DNA of 64,000 bases from Rhynchopus euleeides (GCA_963210315.1 OY723239.1:715501-779500); one strand, 5' to 3'; numbered from the stretch's first letter, positions 9,089-20,335 are shown. The notes: generated by a model not told the origin, from the sequence alone. A program made the numbers and translations.

Positions 9089-11223
9089 GGCTGAGATCCG
9101 GTGGTGTCCCCTGCACTGTTGCATCGGTGTTGCTTCGAAGGCAGGTGGCAATAGACTAAACCTGACACTGGCAAAGCTCCAACGAGGACCACTGTGTGGA
9201 GCAAAAGAATGGCACATCAGAACTGGGTAGAAATGAGGATGGACAATCGCGGCGTCCGGTGGAGGGGAAGTACTTTCCTACACGATGCACCACTCACCAC
9301 ACGGAAGAAAAGAAACCAAACTTGTTTGTTGACCGCATCCACCGGTGGAGGGGGAACAGAACCTTTCGAATTGCTCGTGGCGCTGCGCCACCTTTCCCAC
9401 CTACACCCACGACACTCAAGACAACAGGCAGGATGGAGGGCAGGGCGGCTATGCTCTCGATCTGGGATTTGGTTTGTGCGTCAACAGCTTCCACACCCTC
9501 CCTTCCCGCCTGTGAAGGCGGGGTGGGTGCAGAGCATGCAGCGAATGCTGCGAGGCCCTTTTGACCAAAACAAAACGACACTTTCGAGATCATGATTGCT
9601 GCTCAATGGGCTTGACATTGGGACTTTCGGTGGTTATCGCATGTTTTTCCCGAAGGCATTGCAAGATGTGTTGTAGGAAATACATTTGCCGTGTGGGGTC
9701 ACCCAGACCCCCCTGTGGCACCCAAGTCCTTTCGAGTCGCATCTGGTAAGGGAATCCCAATCATCAGTCGCCTCTGGAGGACGCAGCCAGAAACAGATGG
9801 TCACTACCGTGGCCTCCGTGTGGCGCAGTGCGGTCCCTGCCAATCCGCATGGGGCGTTCTGCGCAGAAGCAAGGCTTCCAGTGACACCGACCGGCGGCAC
9901 TGGTAGCCTTGCCAGGAGTACAGTGATGACACATTCTGCGAGCACTGCCTGTGTTTGTCAATACTGGGCTTTCAGAAACCATCAGAAGTTAAGAGGTGAT
10001 ACTGTGTACTCGCCCCTCTGGGAGGGAGGGGCAGGGGCGGCAACATATATGGATTAGCACGTTGTGCAGCCAGACGGACAGAAATGGGTTGGAACGATGT
10101 CACCTTCATCAATCGAGAGAGAGAGAGAGAGGGGTGGGGCGGCAAGGAATAGTCGCGCCTTTTTCAAACGCTGAGCACATATTTTTCACACAACAAACGC
10201 AGAGGTGTGCGAGACGCAGCACGGCCGTCAGAACTGAAGGCGGCTGCGCTGCGCTGCAAGGAATGGGAGGGTCGATCTGCATGGTGAACTCCGTACCTGA
10301 AGAAGGCTTTCATGGGTCTAGAAAGACATGAGCGTACCTAATGTAGGACATGAATACGCTCGTGGAATGCAGGGGAGTATGGCACTCATACGTTCCGCAT
10401 GTCAGAACACTTCCCCAGGCGACGACTAAGTCCACCGCGATGGCAAACCCGCCCACTCCTCACTCAGACCCCCTGCCCGCATTCCCTGGGCCCGAGTCGT
10501 CCCCTCACTTTGGTGTTGGAAAACACGAAATAGAAGAGGGCCACACGAACACACCTGCAGAAGACCTGCTGAAATGGTCACTACATCACATCGGGCTCTT
10601 GAGCCCAGTGTTTTTTTTGTGTCAAACGCACCGTGCTCACGGAAGGCGTTCAGAACTAAAAAGGTTGCAGTGGGAGCAATGTTTTGTTCACCTACACTCC
10701 ACGCCCCAACGTGCAGGTGACCAGAAGGTTACACAAACAAAACAAAATAAACCCGGCAATCGTTTTTGTGTCTGCGATGCGTGTGTGAAAGATAAGGCGT
10801 TGTTTGTGCGCCAAAACCCGGGGTGAACAAACCTCACATGTTTTGCCTGATGAAGGTTGGTGCGCACAATCATAGCAACAAAGGCAATGTAGATTGTGTT
10901 TTGAACTTCACTTTTCACTGTGGCAAGCTTCTTGTTGTGTGTAGTTTGTGTTCTTGAATATCTGTTTGTATCGGTGGATAGAAAAGGAAGAAGGGGTGAG
11001 GCAAAAAATTCCGAGGCCTCAGAGAGACGTTGTACTTCTTGATCGCTTTTTGGGGAAAATAAACACATCGGACGGTAGTGGACCTGCAGAAAAGCCTGAT
11101 GAAGGGGGTGGTGTGCGTGGCAGAGCTGAATGCCACTTTCCAACAAAAAAGGTAAGGCGTTGTTTGTGCGCCAAACCCGGGAAAAAATCAGCCGCAAAGC
11201 AACACAGAGCGCAAAACCACCCC
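9089..11223. other. Intergenic spacer with dispersed repeats
   Basis: No gene supported over 2.1 kb. It holds a (GA)n tract at about 10112-10132 and a SINE-like repeat at 10608-10745 (annotated separately). Two related stretches of the form GGCGTTGTTTGTGCGCCAAA lie near 10797 and 11157, each with CCTGATGAAG nearby. Similar text recurs near 31530 and 25600. These look like old dispersed elements rather than genes. Confidence 0.5.
10608..10745 (-). repeat. SINE-like dispersed repeat, copy 1
   Basis: About 140 bp running from TTGTGTCAAACGCACCGTGC to AGAAGGTTACACAAAC. The reverse complement recurs near 31955-32085, and a more diverged copy lies near 60465-60625. No RNA polymerase III box or open frame is evident. 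The element class is unknown, and the limits are approximate. Confidence 0.65.
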
Positions 11224-13335
11224 TCAATCAAGGATCTCGTCCTCCGGGATGCGGGTGCAGAAATACGTCTGCTGTGTCCCTATGCCTTTGAGGAAGATCG
11301 GGTCGCGCTGCTCAAACAAATAGCCCTCCTTTTTCAGGGCATCGTAGAACGGCTGGTTCACGTGGATGTACCCGGGCCGCCCGTTGTGCTCAAGCCGCGA
11401 CGCAAGGTTGACGGTGGAACCGAACACATCGTACTGCACCTTCCCCTTGCCGAACACGCCGGCTGTCAAGGGCCCAGCCCCGACACCCACTCTGAATTGC
11501 AGGGGATGGTCTCGGAGCTTCTCGCGGATGCGCTCTGAGCACGTCAGCTCCGCTTTGTTGATCACACGCGCCTGCTTCAGTATCGTCACAGCGAAGCTGA
11601 GCATTTCTCGCATCTGCGCCTGCGCTGCAGCGGCCGCCGGGCCCTGCGGGGCTGGGTCCGCACGGCCCGTCTTATTGAGCAGCCCCCCCGCCACCATGTA
11701 GCAGTCACCAATAACTTTGATCTTCTCCAGGCCGTGATGGAGCACCTCCTCGTCGAGCTTCGCGAATATGATGTTGCTGAACTCCACAACCTCGATCGGC
11801 TCCAGATCGCTCGTAAACTCGGTAAACCCCACTATGTCCGCGAAGAGAACTGTCGCAGCAGCGTAGCTGTCAGCCACCTTCTCGTCACGCTTCACCCTGT
11901 CGGAAATCAGAACGGGGAGGGCGGCGTTGAGCGCCTTCTGCGATTCTGACATGATGGTCGCCTTGACAATCATCGACCAGAATGTGGTGAAGACACTCTG
12001 CAGGATTCTGCCTGTGGATACAGAGAAGTGGCCGTTGGCAAGCCCTAGGAGGGAAACCGGCTCGTCGCAGAAGAGGATAGGCACCACCAGCAGGGAGTTC
12101 ATCTTCATGTGCCCCGGCGGGAACTTCAGCCCACGCAGGTTGTCGGTGAAGAGGGGCTTTCCGCTCGCCAGCACGCGGCGCATGGCAGGCGCATTCCGCA
12201 GCTTGGGGTGGTTCAGGGAGCGGTATCGCGTCCTCCGCACCTTCCGAATGCCTTCGGAGAAGACGTAGTGCAGGAACTCCATCCCATCGCCGAGCTCTGT
12301 GCTCCCCTTTCGGGAACCTTCCGCGTTGCTGAGAGTGCGGAGTCTGAAGTTCGCCTCCGTGTTGGTAACAGCGATGAGTATGTCCGAGCCGTAGAACTCC
12401 TCAAAGAAGTCCGCAACGCGCTGCAGGATCACCTTCCACAGCCCCTCGCTGGAGACGCGCCCGTGGGAGTTCTCGAAGGACTGCTTCACAGCCTCGTCGA
12501 GAATTGCGTCGAGCGACAGGATGATCTCGTCCCTCAGAAAGCTCTCCTGCACCAGCATCGCCTCCGTGTCCTTCTTCCTCTGCTGCTCCAAGGCGATATT
12601 GACGAGCGGCTGGACGTTGGAGGTCCACACCTCCGTCAGCGATTCGGTCAGCAGAGACGCGTCGCCCGGGGTGCACTCCCCGTTCACAACCAGCACGACC
12701 GCGATGGTTTGGTTGTCCGCAACGATCGGGCAGGCCATAAGGGCCCGAAGATCTGCTGGGTAGCCTGACGGGCGTGCCCCGAGCTCCGCCAGCAGCGCCA
12801 TGTCAGAGAATGTCTCCCCCACACGGTGCCCAATGACGCATTGGTAGAGCGACAGATCTTCCAAGGCCAAGCGGAGGCACTGCGAGAGGCTGGTGGTGTC
12901 CTCCCAGTGGACGGACAGAGGGAGGTGACGCTTGAGGTCTTGGTTCCCCGCGTTGATGCTGGCGAAGAAGGGGACGTCAAGCACGATGACCCCTGCGGCG
13001 CAGCCGAATATGCGAGACACGGTTGACATCAGGTGCTGCATTGACATGCGGAGTACGTCCTCCACAGAGCTGGTGTCGACACTCCGCGGTTCGATCACGG
13101 AGAACCCCTTCTTCAGGTCCTTCTTCTTCGTGTTGAACTGCTGCACCGCCAGGGCTTTTGAGTTGAGGTCGTGGATCAGCGAGTCGCGCTCCGACAGCTG
13201 CTGCCGCAGGCGAAACGTCATCGAAAGGAGTGCATCCAGGCTGTGCGAATTCGGAGGAGGCAAGGCGCTGCCTGACACAGATGCTCCGAGAGGCTTGAAG
13301 TCCGGCGGGAGTGGCTGCGGCGGAAAAGCTGCCAT
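11224..13335 (-). CDS. Soluble GAF-domain adenylyl cyclase (class III)
   Basis: 703 residues from ATG 13335, with no membrane segment. Two GAF-like sensor domains precede the catalytic domain: one at about 85-245 and one at about 300-470. The second has the typical run of HP-like, LRGLKFPPGHMKMNSLLVVP and LGLANG. The cyclase homology domain spans about 490-695, with metal ligands D500 (LFADIVGFTEF) and D544 (VIGDCYM), purine-selecting K540 (EKIKV) and D636 (QYDVFG), and transition-state N643 and R647 (STVNLASRLE). Every residue expected of an active adenylyl cyclase is present. GAF domains in this setting usually bind cyclic nucleotides or other small ligands, so allosteric control of cAMP synthesis is likely. 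It sits on the same strand between two membrane cyclases but is only distantly related to them. Confidence 0.93.
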   Translation of the reverse strand: MAAFPPQPLPPDFKPLGASVSGSALPPPNSHSLDALLSMTFRLRQQLSERDSLIHDLNSKALAVQQFNTKKKDLKKGFSVIEPRSVDTSSVEDVLRMSMQHLMSTVSRIFGCAAGVIVLDVPFFASINAGNQDLKRHLPLSVHWEDTTSLSQCLRLALEDLSLYQCVIGHRVGETFSDMALLAELGARPSGYPADLRALMACPIVADNQTIAVVLVVNGECTPGDASLLTESLTEVWTSNVQPLVNIALEQQRKKDTEAMLVQESFLRDEIILSLDAILDEAVKQSFENSHGRVSSEGLWKVILQRVADFFEEFYGSDILIAVTNTEANFRLRTLSNAEGSRKGSTELGDGMEFLHYVFSEGIRKVRRTRYRSLNHPKLRNAPAMRRVLASGKPLFTDNLRGLKFPPGHMKMNSLLVVPILFCDEPVSLLGLANGHFSVSTGRILQSVFTTFWSMIVKATIMSESQKALNAALPVLISDRVKRDEKVADSYAAATVLFADIVGFTEFTSDLEPIEVVEFSNIIFAKLDEEVLHHGLEKIKVIGDCYMVAGGLLNKTGRADPAPQGPAAAAAQAQMREMLSFAVTILKQARVINKAELTCSERIREKLRDHPLQFRVGVGAGPLTAGVFGKGKVQYDVFGSTVNLASRLEHNGRPGYIHVNQPFYDALKKEGYLFEQRDPIFLKGIGTQQTYFCTRIPEDEILD

Positions 13336-13555
13336 TTTCTCCTCGCCCTGAGGACCAGCAGCCTCGCCCCGCCCCCCCCCCGCCTCCTCCCCCAGAAGGT
13401 AAAAATGAAGGTGTGAGAGCGGAGCCTTGAGGAGGTTTGATTGTCGACAGTGAAAGCAACGGCAAGCCTCCCAGCACCGGAGTGTTTGTCCTTTTTTGTG
13501 GCTGTGTGGACTCGAGGGGAGGGGGGCAGTGGCGATGCTGTTCCTGAGGAAACTA

Positions 13556-13612
13556 GGCGGTGAAAACTGACGAAGAGTAACGAAGCATAACGACCAGCGA
13601 AGACCCCTTTGT
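13556..13612. repeat. Partial MITE, family 2 end
   Basis: The segment reads as one half of the family-2 MITE: TGAAAACTGACGAAGA, a CATAACGACC stretch, then AGCGAAGACCCC. The partner terminus is missing. Full copies lie at 20213-20322 and 22305-22413. Confidence 0.6.
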
Positions 13613-13755
13613 GTTTTTTTTTCGCAGAAGCACAGCGCAGCTTTGTGATCTGGCGCCCATCAATTCTGTCATGTTTTGTATTTTTGTAGTAGTAGCACCC
13701 ACCCCATAGCCTGCTGATTTGATGTGGGTTGAGCTCGAGATAGCTCGAAGACAAA

Positions 13756-13857
13756 GGGGGCCTTCGCGACCAAGTGTGACTGAGTGAGAAAAAGTGGGCC
13801 ACGGCCCACTTCCCCTCACTGACCGACGAGCTGTGACTAGTAGTAGCGAGGGCCCCC
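13756..13857. mobile_element. MITE family 1, copy 1
   Basis: 102-bp foldback element with TIRs GGGGGCCTTCGC and GCGAGGGCCCCC (imperfect). It has an internal GTGACTGAGTGAGAAAAAGT and CACTTCCCCTCACTGACCGA, and is flanked by a 3-bp duplication AAA. It cannot encode protein. Three-base duplications with G-rich ends suggest PIF/Harbinger-type mobilisation (inference). Confidence 0.85.
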
Positions 13858-14173
13858 AAAGGAATACATAGGAACGCATCGATCCCCTCACGGCCCACCC
13901 ACCCCCACCCCCACACTGGTGGTACCAACTGAAAAGTTGACACAACCACATGCAGCACAGCCTGCAGCGCAGCACCACTGGAAAGTGTGCTGAGGCTAGG
14001 AAAGCTGCGGAGAGGGTTTGCGGCGACCGTCATGCCGCTCCAGCTGGCGGTAATGCTGCCGGCTGAAGGCGGTGTGGGTGGGCAGGCACGTAGTGCGGCG
14101 GTGCTTCCAGCCCTTCACAGAGGCTTGCGGCAGGCAGCTGCATGCATCGCGTGTCTGGTGGGTGAGACAGTGC

Positions 14174-16321
14174 TCATAGGTCGGCGGAGGAGAAGAAGGC
14201 GTCTTTGGCATCAGACGAAAAGGCTTCCACTTCGTAGACAGCGCCGCCAGGGCCGTCGTGTTGCGGCACACGTGCTGTGGTGGGACGAAGCATCTCGCGC
14301 ACAGCACCCGGTGGTGCCTCCGCCGTGTACAGGCACCGCATGTGCATCGACACCGCCAGACGGCGCAGCGCAAGGCTCGCCTCCACAGCACCGCCTGACG
14401 CAGTCACGAAGCGCTGCCGTGCCGTCCCCACGTCTCCGTGTTCGACAGTCCCGCTCGCGATGCCAAGCGTCTCCACCGTCTGCCCTTCACCGTGCTGCAG
14501 CACACGCTGTGCAAACCGCAGTGCGCTCTCGGCATGTGACGATACCATCTTCCCGATGTTCCACCCGATGAAGAAGTTGTTGGCGATCAGTGACAGCAGC
14601 ACACCGTCGCTCTGTTCCAGCAGTGGCACTATACCCGACAGCGCGGTGTCGACATCGACCAGAGACCTGCTGCTGAGTGTGGTTGCGGCAACAGTGGCGT
14701 CTTCCTGAACGCCATCGTAGAACATCGCTCGTAGTGCCGTGGACATGGCCACAGACTTGTGCGAACACGTGGATTTGGGGGTGCCGATGAGGGAAGCAGG
14801 GCAAGATGGTGGAGGTGCCTGCAGAGGGTGGCCCTCACGGCCCTGCAGGGAGGCAGGCCACACGCTGCACACAGGCACAGGCTCGCTCACACCCTTCAGG
14901 TCGGTGGGCACCGCGTTGCTTGCATATGCACCGACACACCCGGACACCCCACGCACACACGCCCACAGCTCGGCAGGCACCGCAACTGCACCAGGCACAC
15001 ACACAGACTCGAGGCGTGCAGCTACGTTCACTGTGTGTCCGAAGTAGTCCACACGCCCGGTCAGCGTGTTCGTCTCCAGCGTCACAGGACCCTCGTTCAC
15101 ACCGACACGCACCGTCAGCCCGCCCCACAGCTCTGTCGGGCTGCAGATACCGACCTCCAGCAGCGCAGCAGGCCACTCCGCCGCAAGCAGATTTTCCTGC
15201 ACCTCAAGCCCGAAGCACACACCCGCATGTGCATCCTTGAACGCAACCATGAAGGAGTCCCCGATTGTCTTCACCTCGTACCCGCCCCACACAGACAGTG
15301 CAGATCGCATCACCGTGTTGTGAACCACCATCGCCTTCTTCATCGCCTCAGGTGCCGCCTCCCAGATCGATGTGGACGCACGGATGTCGGTGAACACGAT
15401 TGCCGCTCGCTCGCTCTTCGCACCAGGTGCGGCGGCAGGTGGCACACAGGGCTGCCCAGCACCGTCAGGCGAGTGCTGCTCCTCCAGCAGCACGGCAGGG
15501 AGGTACGGGCGGTACGCACGCAGGTTCTGCTCCAGCCTGTGAAGGGCCTCGTGCATCGCTGCAGGCAGCCGCCCCTCCGCCTCCGCCTCCTGCAGCATCT
15601 CCGCCACGGTGTCGACGTCGTAGCCCGCCAGAAGTTGTGCAATCGCCTCCACAGTCTCGATGGTCCGTCCCATCGCCGCCTTCTCCCTCTCGGCTGACTC
15701 TGCGAACCCGCGTGTGGCCGCGAAGTCGACAAGCAGCACAACAATTGATACCTGCATCTCGTAGAGCCCTTTCGCTGCACTGACCGGACACGGCGGGTGT
15801 GTGCACTCGACAGCGTCTCGAAAACGCTCCCACCTGAGTGAGTCAGGTGCTGAGCCAGGCAGGTCGAACAGCCCGAAGCGCAGGATGGTCTCCGACACGC
15901 TGATCATGACCCACAGGGCAGCGACCCCTGTCAACCATGTGGCGAAGCGAGTGCCGAGACCGAGCACCAGTGACAGGTCTGCAAGAAGCACAAAGGCCGG
16001 CCACATTGGCTGGCTGCCGACACTGCGGGAGCTGGTATCCGAGGAAATGAGGACTACACCAATCACCACAACATATGCACGCACGATGTTGTGTGTCAGG
16101 TGCACCTTGCACACACACAGGGCGACCATCACTGTTTGGCAGCCCAGCTGCAGGCCGTATCCAAGCATGTTTTGCGCCCACAGTTGTGTCGTAAATACCA
16201 TAGCGGCATTCAGAAGACTGATTGTACAGCCCAGGAGGAACAGGAGGCGCCTGTCGCTGCGTGCCTTGCCCTGGAGCTTCCCGTCCATCGAGATGACGCG
16301 TTCGTACCAACCCATCGCCAT
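14174..16321 (-). CDS. Membrane adenylyl cyclase with a second, degenerate cyclase domain, paralogue B
   Basis: 715 residues from ATG 16321 (MAMGWYERVISMDGK). About six hydrophobic segments lie between residues 25 and 200. A helical linker follows (about 205-280: AMGRTIETVEA, EQNLRAYRPYLP). The active-looking cyclase domain (about 300-490) carries D312 and D355 (metals), K351 and D425 (adenine choice), and N432 and R436. After a Pro/Ser-rich stretch, residues about 540-690 read like a second cyclase fold (GVLLSLIANNFFIGWN, LGIASGTVEHGDVGTARQRF) with the metal aspartates gone, so it is probably a structural or regulatory pseudo-domain. This arrangement resembles cyclases I know from kinetoplastid-type protists. 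The membrane-anchored N-terminus suggests reception of external signals. The linker-to-catalytic stretch is much closer to paralogues A and C than the membrane region is. Confidence 0.93.
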   Translation of the reverse strand: MAMGWYERVISMDGKLQGKARSDRRLLFLLGCTISLLNAAMVFTTQLWAQNMLGYGLQLGCQTVMVALCVCKVHLTHNIVRAYVVVIGVVLISSDTSSRSVGSQPMWPAFVLLADLSLVLGLGTRFATWLTGVAALWVMISVSETILRFGLFDLPGSAPDSLRWERFRDAVECTHPPCPVSAAKGLYEMQVSIVVLLVDFAATRGFAESAEREKAAMGRTIETVEAIAQLLAGYDVDTVAEMLQEAEAEGRLPAAMHEALHRLEQNLRAYRPYLPAVLLEEQHSPDGAGQPCVPPAAAPGAKSERAAIVFTDIRASTSIWEAAPEAMKKAMVVHNTVMRSALSVWGGYEVKTIGDSFMVAFKDAHAGVCFGLEVQENLLAAEWPAALLEVGICSPTELWGGLTVRVGVNEGPVTLETNTLTGRVDYFGHTVNVAARLESVCVPGAVAVPAELWACVRGVSGCVGAYASNAVPTDLKGVSEPVPVCSVWPASLQGREGHPLQAPPPSCPASLIGTPKSTCSHKSVAMSTALRAMFYDGVQEDATVAATTLSSRSLVDVDTALSGIVPLLEQSDGVLLSLIANNFFIGWNIGKMVSSHAESALRFAQRVLQHGEGQTVETLGIASGTVEHGDVGTARQRFVTASGGAVEASLALRRLAVSMHMRCLYTAEAPPGAVREMLRPTTARVPQHDGPGGAVYEVEAFSSDAKDAFFSSADL

Positions 16322-17902
16322 TGTGCTTCAGTGTCACCCGCTGGCCTGCAGATGGCTGCACGAGACCCCACCTCCAGCAGGGGCGCGACAGGCACGAACA
16401 AAATCGTCGGCGTGATTCCTTCTTCGTCAATGCTGTGTCCTCGCGCTTCCACCACCCTGCACCCTGCTCCTTTGATGTGGGTGGATCACATGTGAACACG
16501 ACACACAGAACAGAAGTCCGGTCGTCGGAAGCACTCCTACACTTTCAAGCATTCATGCATTCATACATCGGAGTCCGCCGGACTCGACGGCAAAGTGGCC
16601 TCCCAGGACCGGACCTCTGCAGGCAGACGACAAAAAGGGTGCGGGGTCTCTGCAGGCGCGGGGCCCCTGCAGGCGGAGAGGCAGGTGGAGTGCCTGCCCC
16701 TCCAGCAGCAGTGGGCCGCGCAGTGCAGCACTGGTGCCAACGAGTGGAAGTGTTGTGTGTCCTGCGGAAAAAAACGGATGTTCGCGCAACAGTTTCAACG
16801 CCAAGGGGGGATGCATGGGTCGGTGCGTTGCTGTCTCAGAAACGCGCTGCGCGCGCCACACGTTCCCCTCGCTGACGGACATCTTTCGCTGCGCACAAGC
16901 AAGATTGATTTGATTTACAATACGACTGATATACATCAGGATAGCCGCTTGCTTGCATCGATTGCATCCACCTCCCTGGAAGCCCAAGAAGGAGGATTGG
17001 CAGCAAAGGCATGCTACGAGGACCCTCCTTGGCTCACAATAAAGGAGACACGGACCGAGGGCAAACTCGGGTGCTGCCTTCACACACACCGTCTCTACTG
17101 CCTGCCCGGGTGTGAAGTGTTCTGCAAAGGATCTGGACGGCGAGAATCCTCTTGGGATTTGGTACCTTGACTTCGACAGCAGCTCTCACAGACACCAATC
17201 CCCGTGTGCCTGTCGCACCCCACTGACCCAGGTGTATCTGGGACAGGAATATTTCAAAACAATTGCGTGACTTGTTTTGGACGAACAGTGACCCCAGCCC
17301 AATGCATTGCGTGTGCAGGGGATACCGAACGCGGGTATCTTTTTATTTAGCGAGAAGAACACGTTCTTCCGCATGAATACAGTGTGGGGAGGGGGGAGGG
17401 AGGGGAAGGGTGCGGGGGGGAGGGGGGCAGGCAATGGAGCCCGCTTCAGTATGTAGATGCCAACTGACACAGTTCGACACAGAAGGGCCACACCACCACC
17501 ACCACCACCCCCAAATTGGTGTTGTAAAAATGATCGGAAATCAGAACGATGCGGACGAGGGGGGGAGGGGGGGCGGGGGGGTCGGTGGGTCTTCGACATT
17601 GGCAAATTTTCGGCAAAAGTTCGGCGATTTTCCACCTAAAAATAGGAGGAGATGCACCAAAACCAATTGGCGTCACACTTGGCACAGAGTGAAGGCTCGG
17701 AATGACTTCTTTGCGTGTTGGTGCGGTTTTGAATTCCTAACAAGGGATTTTTTGTTGGGGTGCTCGTCAGCCACAGCACAGCAGAGCTGCCGGATGCACT
17801 GTCTTTTTACGGGATTCTCAGAAGCCCCCCCCGAAGCCCGAGGAAGGAACGATGAAAGCACCCTGGACAGCCCAGCACCCCAGACAACTCCCACCCAGGC
17901 CT
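16322..17902. other. Intergenic spacer
   Basis: No coding region can be supported over 1.6 kb. It holds a (CAC)n tract at about 17490-17510, G-rich runs near 17390-17430 and 17558-17583, and near 17586-17670 a weak relative of MITE family 2 (GGGTCTTCGACATTGGCAAA, then GATGCACCAAAACC). Overlapping frames on both strands show no domain. Confidence 0.5.
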
Positions 17903-19159
17903 TCACTGCGCAAATTGCGTTGGGCTCGGCACGCACGTTGGATTGCACATCCTGTCCGTCACGTTCTCCCCGGTCTTGTACATGCACGGGAGGTACTGGT
18001 TGTCCGACGCAGGCTCGTTGGACCCTGCCCACCACTTCCCAACTGCCTGCTGGATCGTCACCCCACGGACAGCGATCGACTTAAAGTAGGCGTTGTCCCT
18101 GCCTTCGCAGTGTGTGTGGCAGGAGTGGATGAAGGCGCCGTTGCCGCTCTTGTTGTACTTTGGGGTTGCAGTCAGGACGGAAACAAAGTCCGTCCCGTAT
18201 TGGTTGATCACACCGATCTCATCGTTGCTGCACCGGTGGTAGGGGTCGACGATGCACGCAGTGTGCTCCTCAGGCAGCTGGCACTCCACGATGACAGAAA
18301 CGTTCGGCCCGCGCACCATACTCAGAATGCAGTTCATGTTGTACATGTCCATCGCAGAGTTGACAATGAACATGTCCGCCTCAATGTGCGGGTAGATGTA
18401 CTGGCCCATCTGACACTTCCACTCCTCTGTCGGGTTCGCAGCCAGGCACCCCTGGTGGACACCGGAAGAGCTGTTCTGCATGTTCATCACATATTTCATC
18501 TGTTCCGTGTACAGATGCTCGCCAGCCCAGTTCCCGTGGTCAAGGAAGTACCCGGAAAGGGGAACAGACCGGTACTTCTTCAACGAGGGTGCGTTCTTCT
18601 TGAGGAAGTCGTGGATTCTGTCGGTATGCATGTAGTTTGCGAGCCCACCCGCACTTTCACCGGAGAACAGAAAGTTTTCCGCCTTGTCCATCCCAAACTG
18701 ATCCCTGAGGGTTTCAAGTGCCGCCACCAGGTTCCGAACGCCACGCATGTACAACTTCGTCCCATTGTACACAAGTGGCTCCGTCCGGTTCCCTGCGAAA
18801 CTGTTCCCGTCGCAGTAAGGGAGCTCGACGTGGTTGAAGTTGCAGAAGTCAGGGTTCTTGTCGCAGTCAGCGTCCATGATTCCCGACGTGCTCATGGAGG
18901 CCCCCATCAGACTCGAGGACCCGAGGAACATGTGGGTGCGATGGACGCAGTCCGGCTCGTTGAAGCACCAGCCCCCTCCTTGGATCATCATGATCCAGTC
19001 GTTCGCATTCTCAGGCTTCGTCGCTTTGCGGAAGTACAGCGCAGCAGGCGTGCCGTCGAGACACACAGCCCCATCCGCAACCTTGTCGCTCATCAAATGG
19101 AAGTCCATGTCAGCAGAGCTGAAGGCAGCCATCGCCGCCAGCGCTACGAGGCGCGACAT
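17903..19159 (-). CDS. Secreted pectinacetylesterase/Notum-type carboxylesterase
   Basis: 418 residues from ATG 19159. The short hydrophobic start (MSRLVALAAMAAF) fits a signal peptide, and several N-x-S/T sites and paired cysteines fit an extracellular or lumenal protein. Family marks: the oxyanion-hole GGGWCF (61-66), nucleophile elbow GESAGG with S169, Asp in NSAMDMYN (D271), and the catalytic His in IHSCHTHC (H348 or H350). Relatives remove acetyl groups from plant pectin or acyl groups from secreted proteins (Notum). The substrate here cannot be told from sequence. Length and motif order match full-length family members, and all three catalytic positions are present, so activity is likely. 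It is unrelated to its neighbours. Confidence 0.93.
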   Translation of the reverse strand: MSRLVALAAMAAFSSADMDFHLMSDKVADGAVCLDGTPAALYFRKATKPENANDWIMMIQGGGWCFNEPDCVHRTHMFLGSSSLMGASMSTSGIMDADCDKNPDFCNFNHVELPYCDGNSFAGNRTEPLVYNGTKLYMRGVRNLVAALETLRDQFGMDKAENFLFSGESAGGLANYMHTDRIHDFLKKNAPSLKKYRSVPLSGYFLDHGNWAGEHLYTEQMKYVMNMQNSSSGVHQGCLAANPTEEWKCQMGQYIYPHIEADMFIVNSAMDMYNMNCILSMVRGPNVSVIVECQLPEEHTACIVDPYHRCSNDEIGVINQYGTDFVSVLTATPKYNKSGNGAFIHSCHTHCEGRDNAYFKSIAVRGVTIQQAVGKWWAGSNEPASDNQYLPCMYKTGENVTDRMCNPTCVPSPTQFAQ

Positions 19160-20335
19160 CGTATCAGAGTGTTGTGTAAAGCTCCTTCAGAAGAGGGTCG
19201 GGGTGTGAGAAAAGCAACACCACCACCGCGTTTGGGATGCGAAGTGAAGTAGTAGGGGGCAGTGCAGGCATAGGGGATGGGCCTCCGGTCTGATATCACA
19301 CTGTGTGTGTCAAGGCTGTGGAACTGTCCGACTAGCTGGTTCTTTGCGAGGGCAGCCCATTTTGTGTTCTTCACTTTTAAGCGCAGTCATGACACGTAGA
19401 CGTGTAGGAGTGCTTCCGACGATGTCTGGCTATCTCTGTCGGTGTTACACATGCAATCCACACCAAGAAAAGCAGGCGAAAGGGTGGCGGAAGCGTCAAC
19501 GCATCACAAAAGGAAGAAGGGGGGACACGGTTGTTCCGCTTTGTCCTCAGACTTCGTGGTAAGCCTTTCTCTGAACTTGAATGTTGTTTGTACAACCGGA
19601 CCGAAACGGGGCGACTCCTGTTGGGGATAGGTAAGAAGTCGCCCGCACCCATTGGCAGTCCCCAGTCTGGGGTACGTTGGGTTGGCTGTGCCCACAAGAG
19701 GGGGAGGACACCTCCTCGACAGGTATCGATCGTCGGGGTTGCGGTTTTGCAGATCGACAATATTTTAAGAAAATGCACCAACGAAACGCACCCATCGGCA
19801 AAAAAAACACCCCCCCAGATAGCGAAGACCCCCTTCGATCGGCACTCAACGAACGGCTTTTTTGAGCCATTTGTGGTGCGCACTAAAGTGTAGGGGGTGC
19901 TTCCGAAGGCGGTGCCAACCGCCAACCCGGGGGATATTTGTGAGATAGCGGGATAGAGTATCGGTAACGATGCAGATCCGCTAATCCGACATAGCCAACG
20001 CAATATATTTGTGAGGCACACACCCTCACTCACACGCACGTTAAGCTTGTTGTATGGTGTCGGTTGCACTGAGCGAACCACCCTCCGGTAAGACACACAC
20101 ACACGAACCTTGTATCGCACTGCACAGCACACCGAGCTGCTCTTGGTGCGATCCCCCACCCACCCACCCCCACCCCCACCCCCCACTGCACACCAACACA
20201 ACAACTGCCACAGGGGGTCTTCGCTGGTCGTTATTCTTCGTCAATCTTCAGTCAGGTTTTCAACTAATTCAACAGGAAATGCACCAAAATGCACCGATGA
20301 CCACCCCGTAGCGAAGACCCCCCACAAGGCACAGA
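19160..20335. other. Intergenic spacer with MITE pieces
   Basis: No gene supported. Near 19757-19842 there is a half-copy of MITE family 2 (GAAAATGCACCAACG, then ATAGCGAAGACCCCC). The full copy at 20213-20322 is annotated separately. C-rich and CA-rich simple tracts occupy about 20155-20200. Confidence 0.5.
20213..20322. mobile_element. MITE family 2, copy 1
   Basis: About 110 bp with TIRs GGGGGTCTTCGCTGG and TAGCGAAGACCCCC. The interior has CGTTATTCTTCGTCAA and AAATGCACCAAAATGCACCG. Flanking CACA on both sides may be the target duplication, but C runs blur the exact edge. Non-coding. Confidence 0.8.

Noticed and set aside
7712-9230. Long plus-strand ORFs opposite the cyclase genes (also 14759-15697 and 58346-58762)
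   Set aside because: Shadows of the GC-rich minus-strand coding frames; they follow the paralogy of the cyclases and show no domain of their own.
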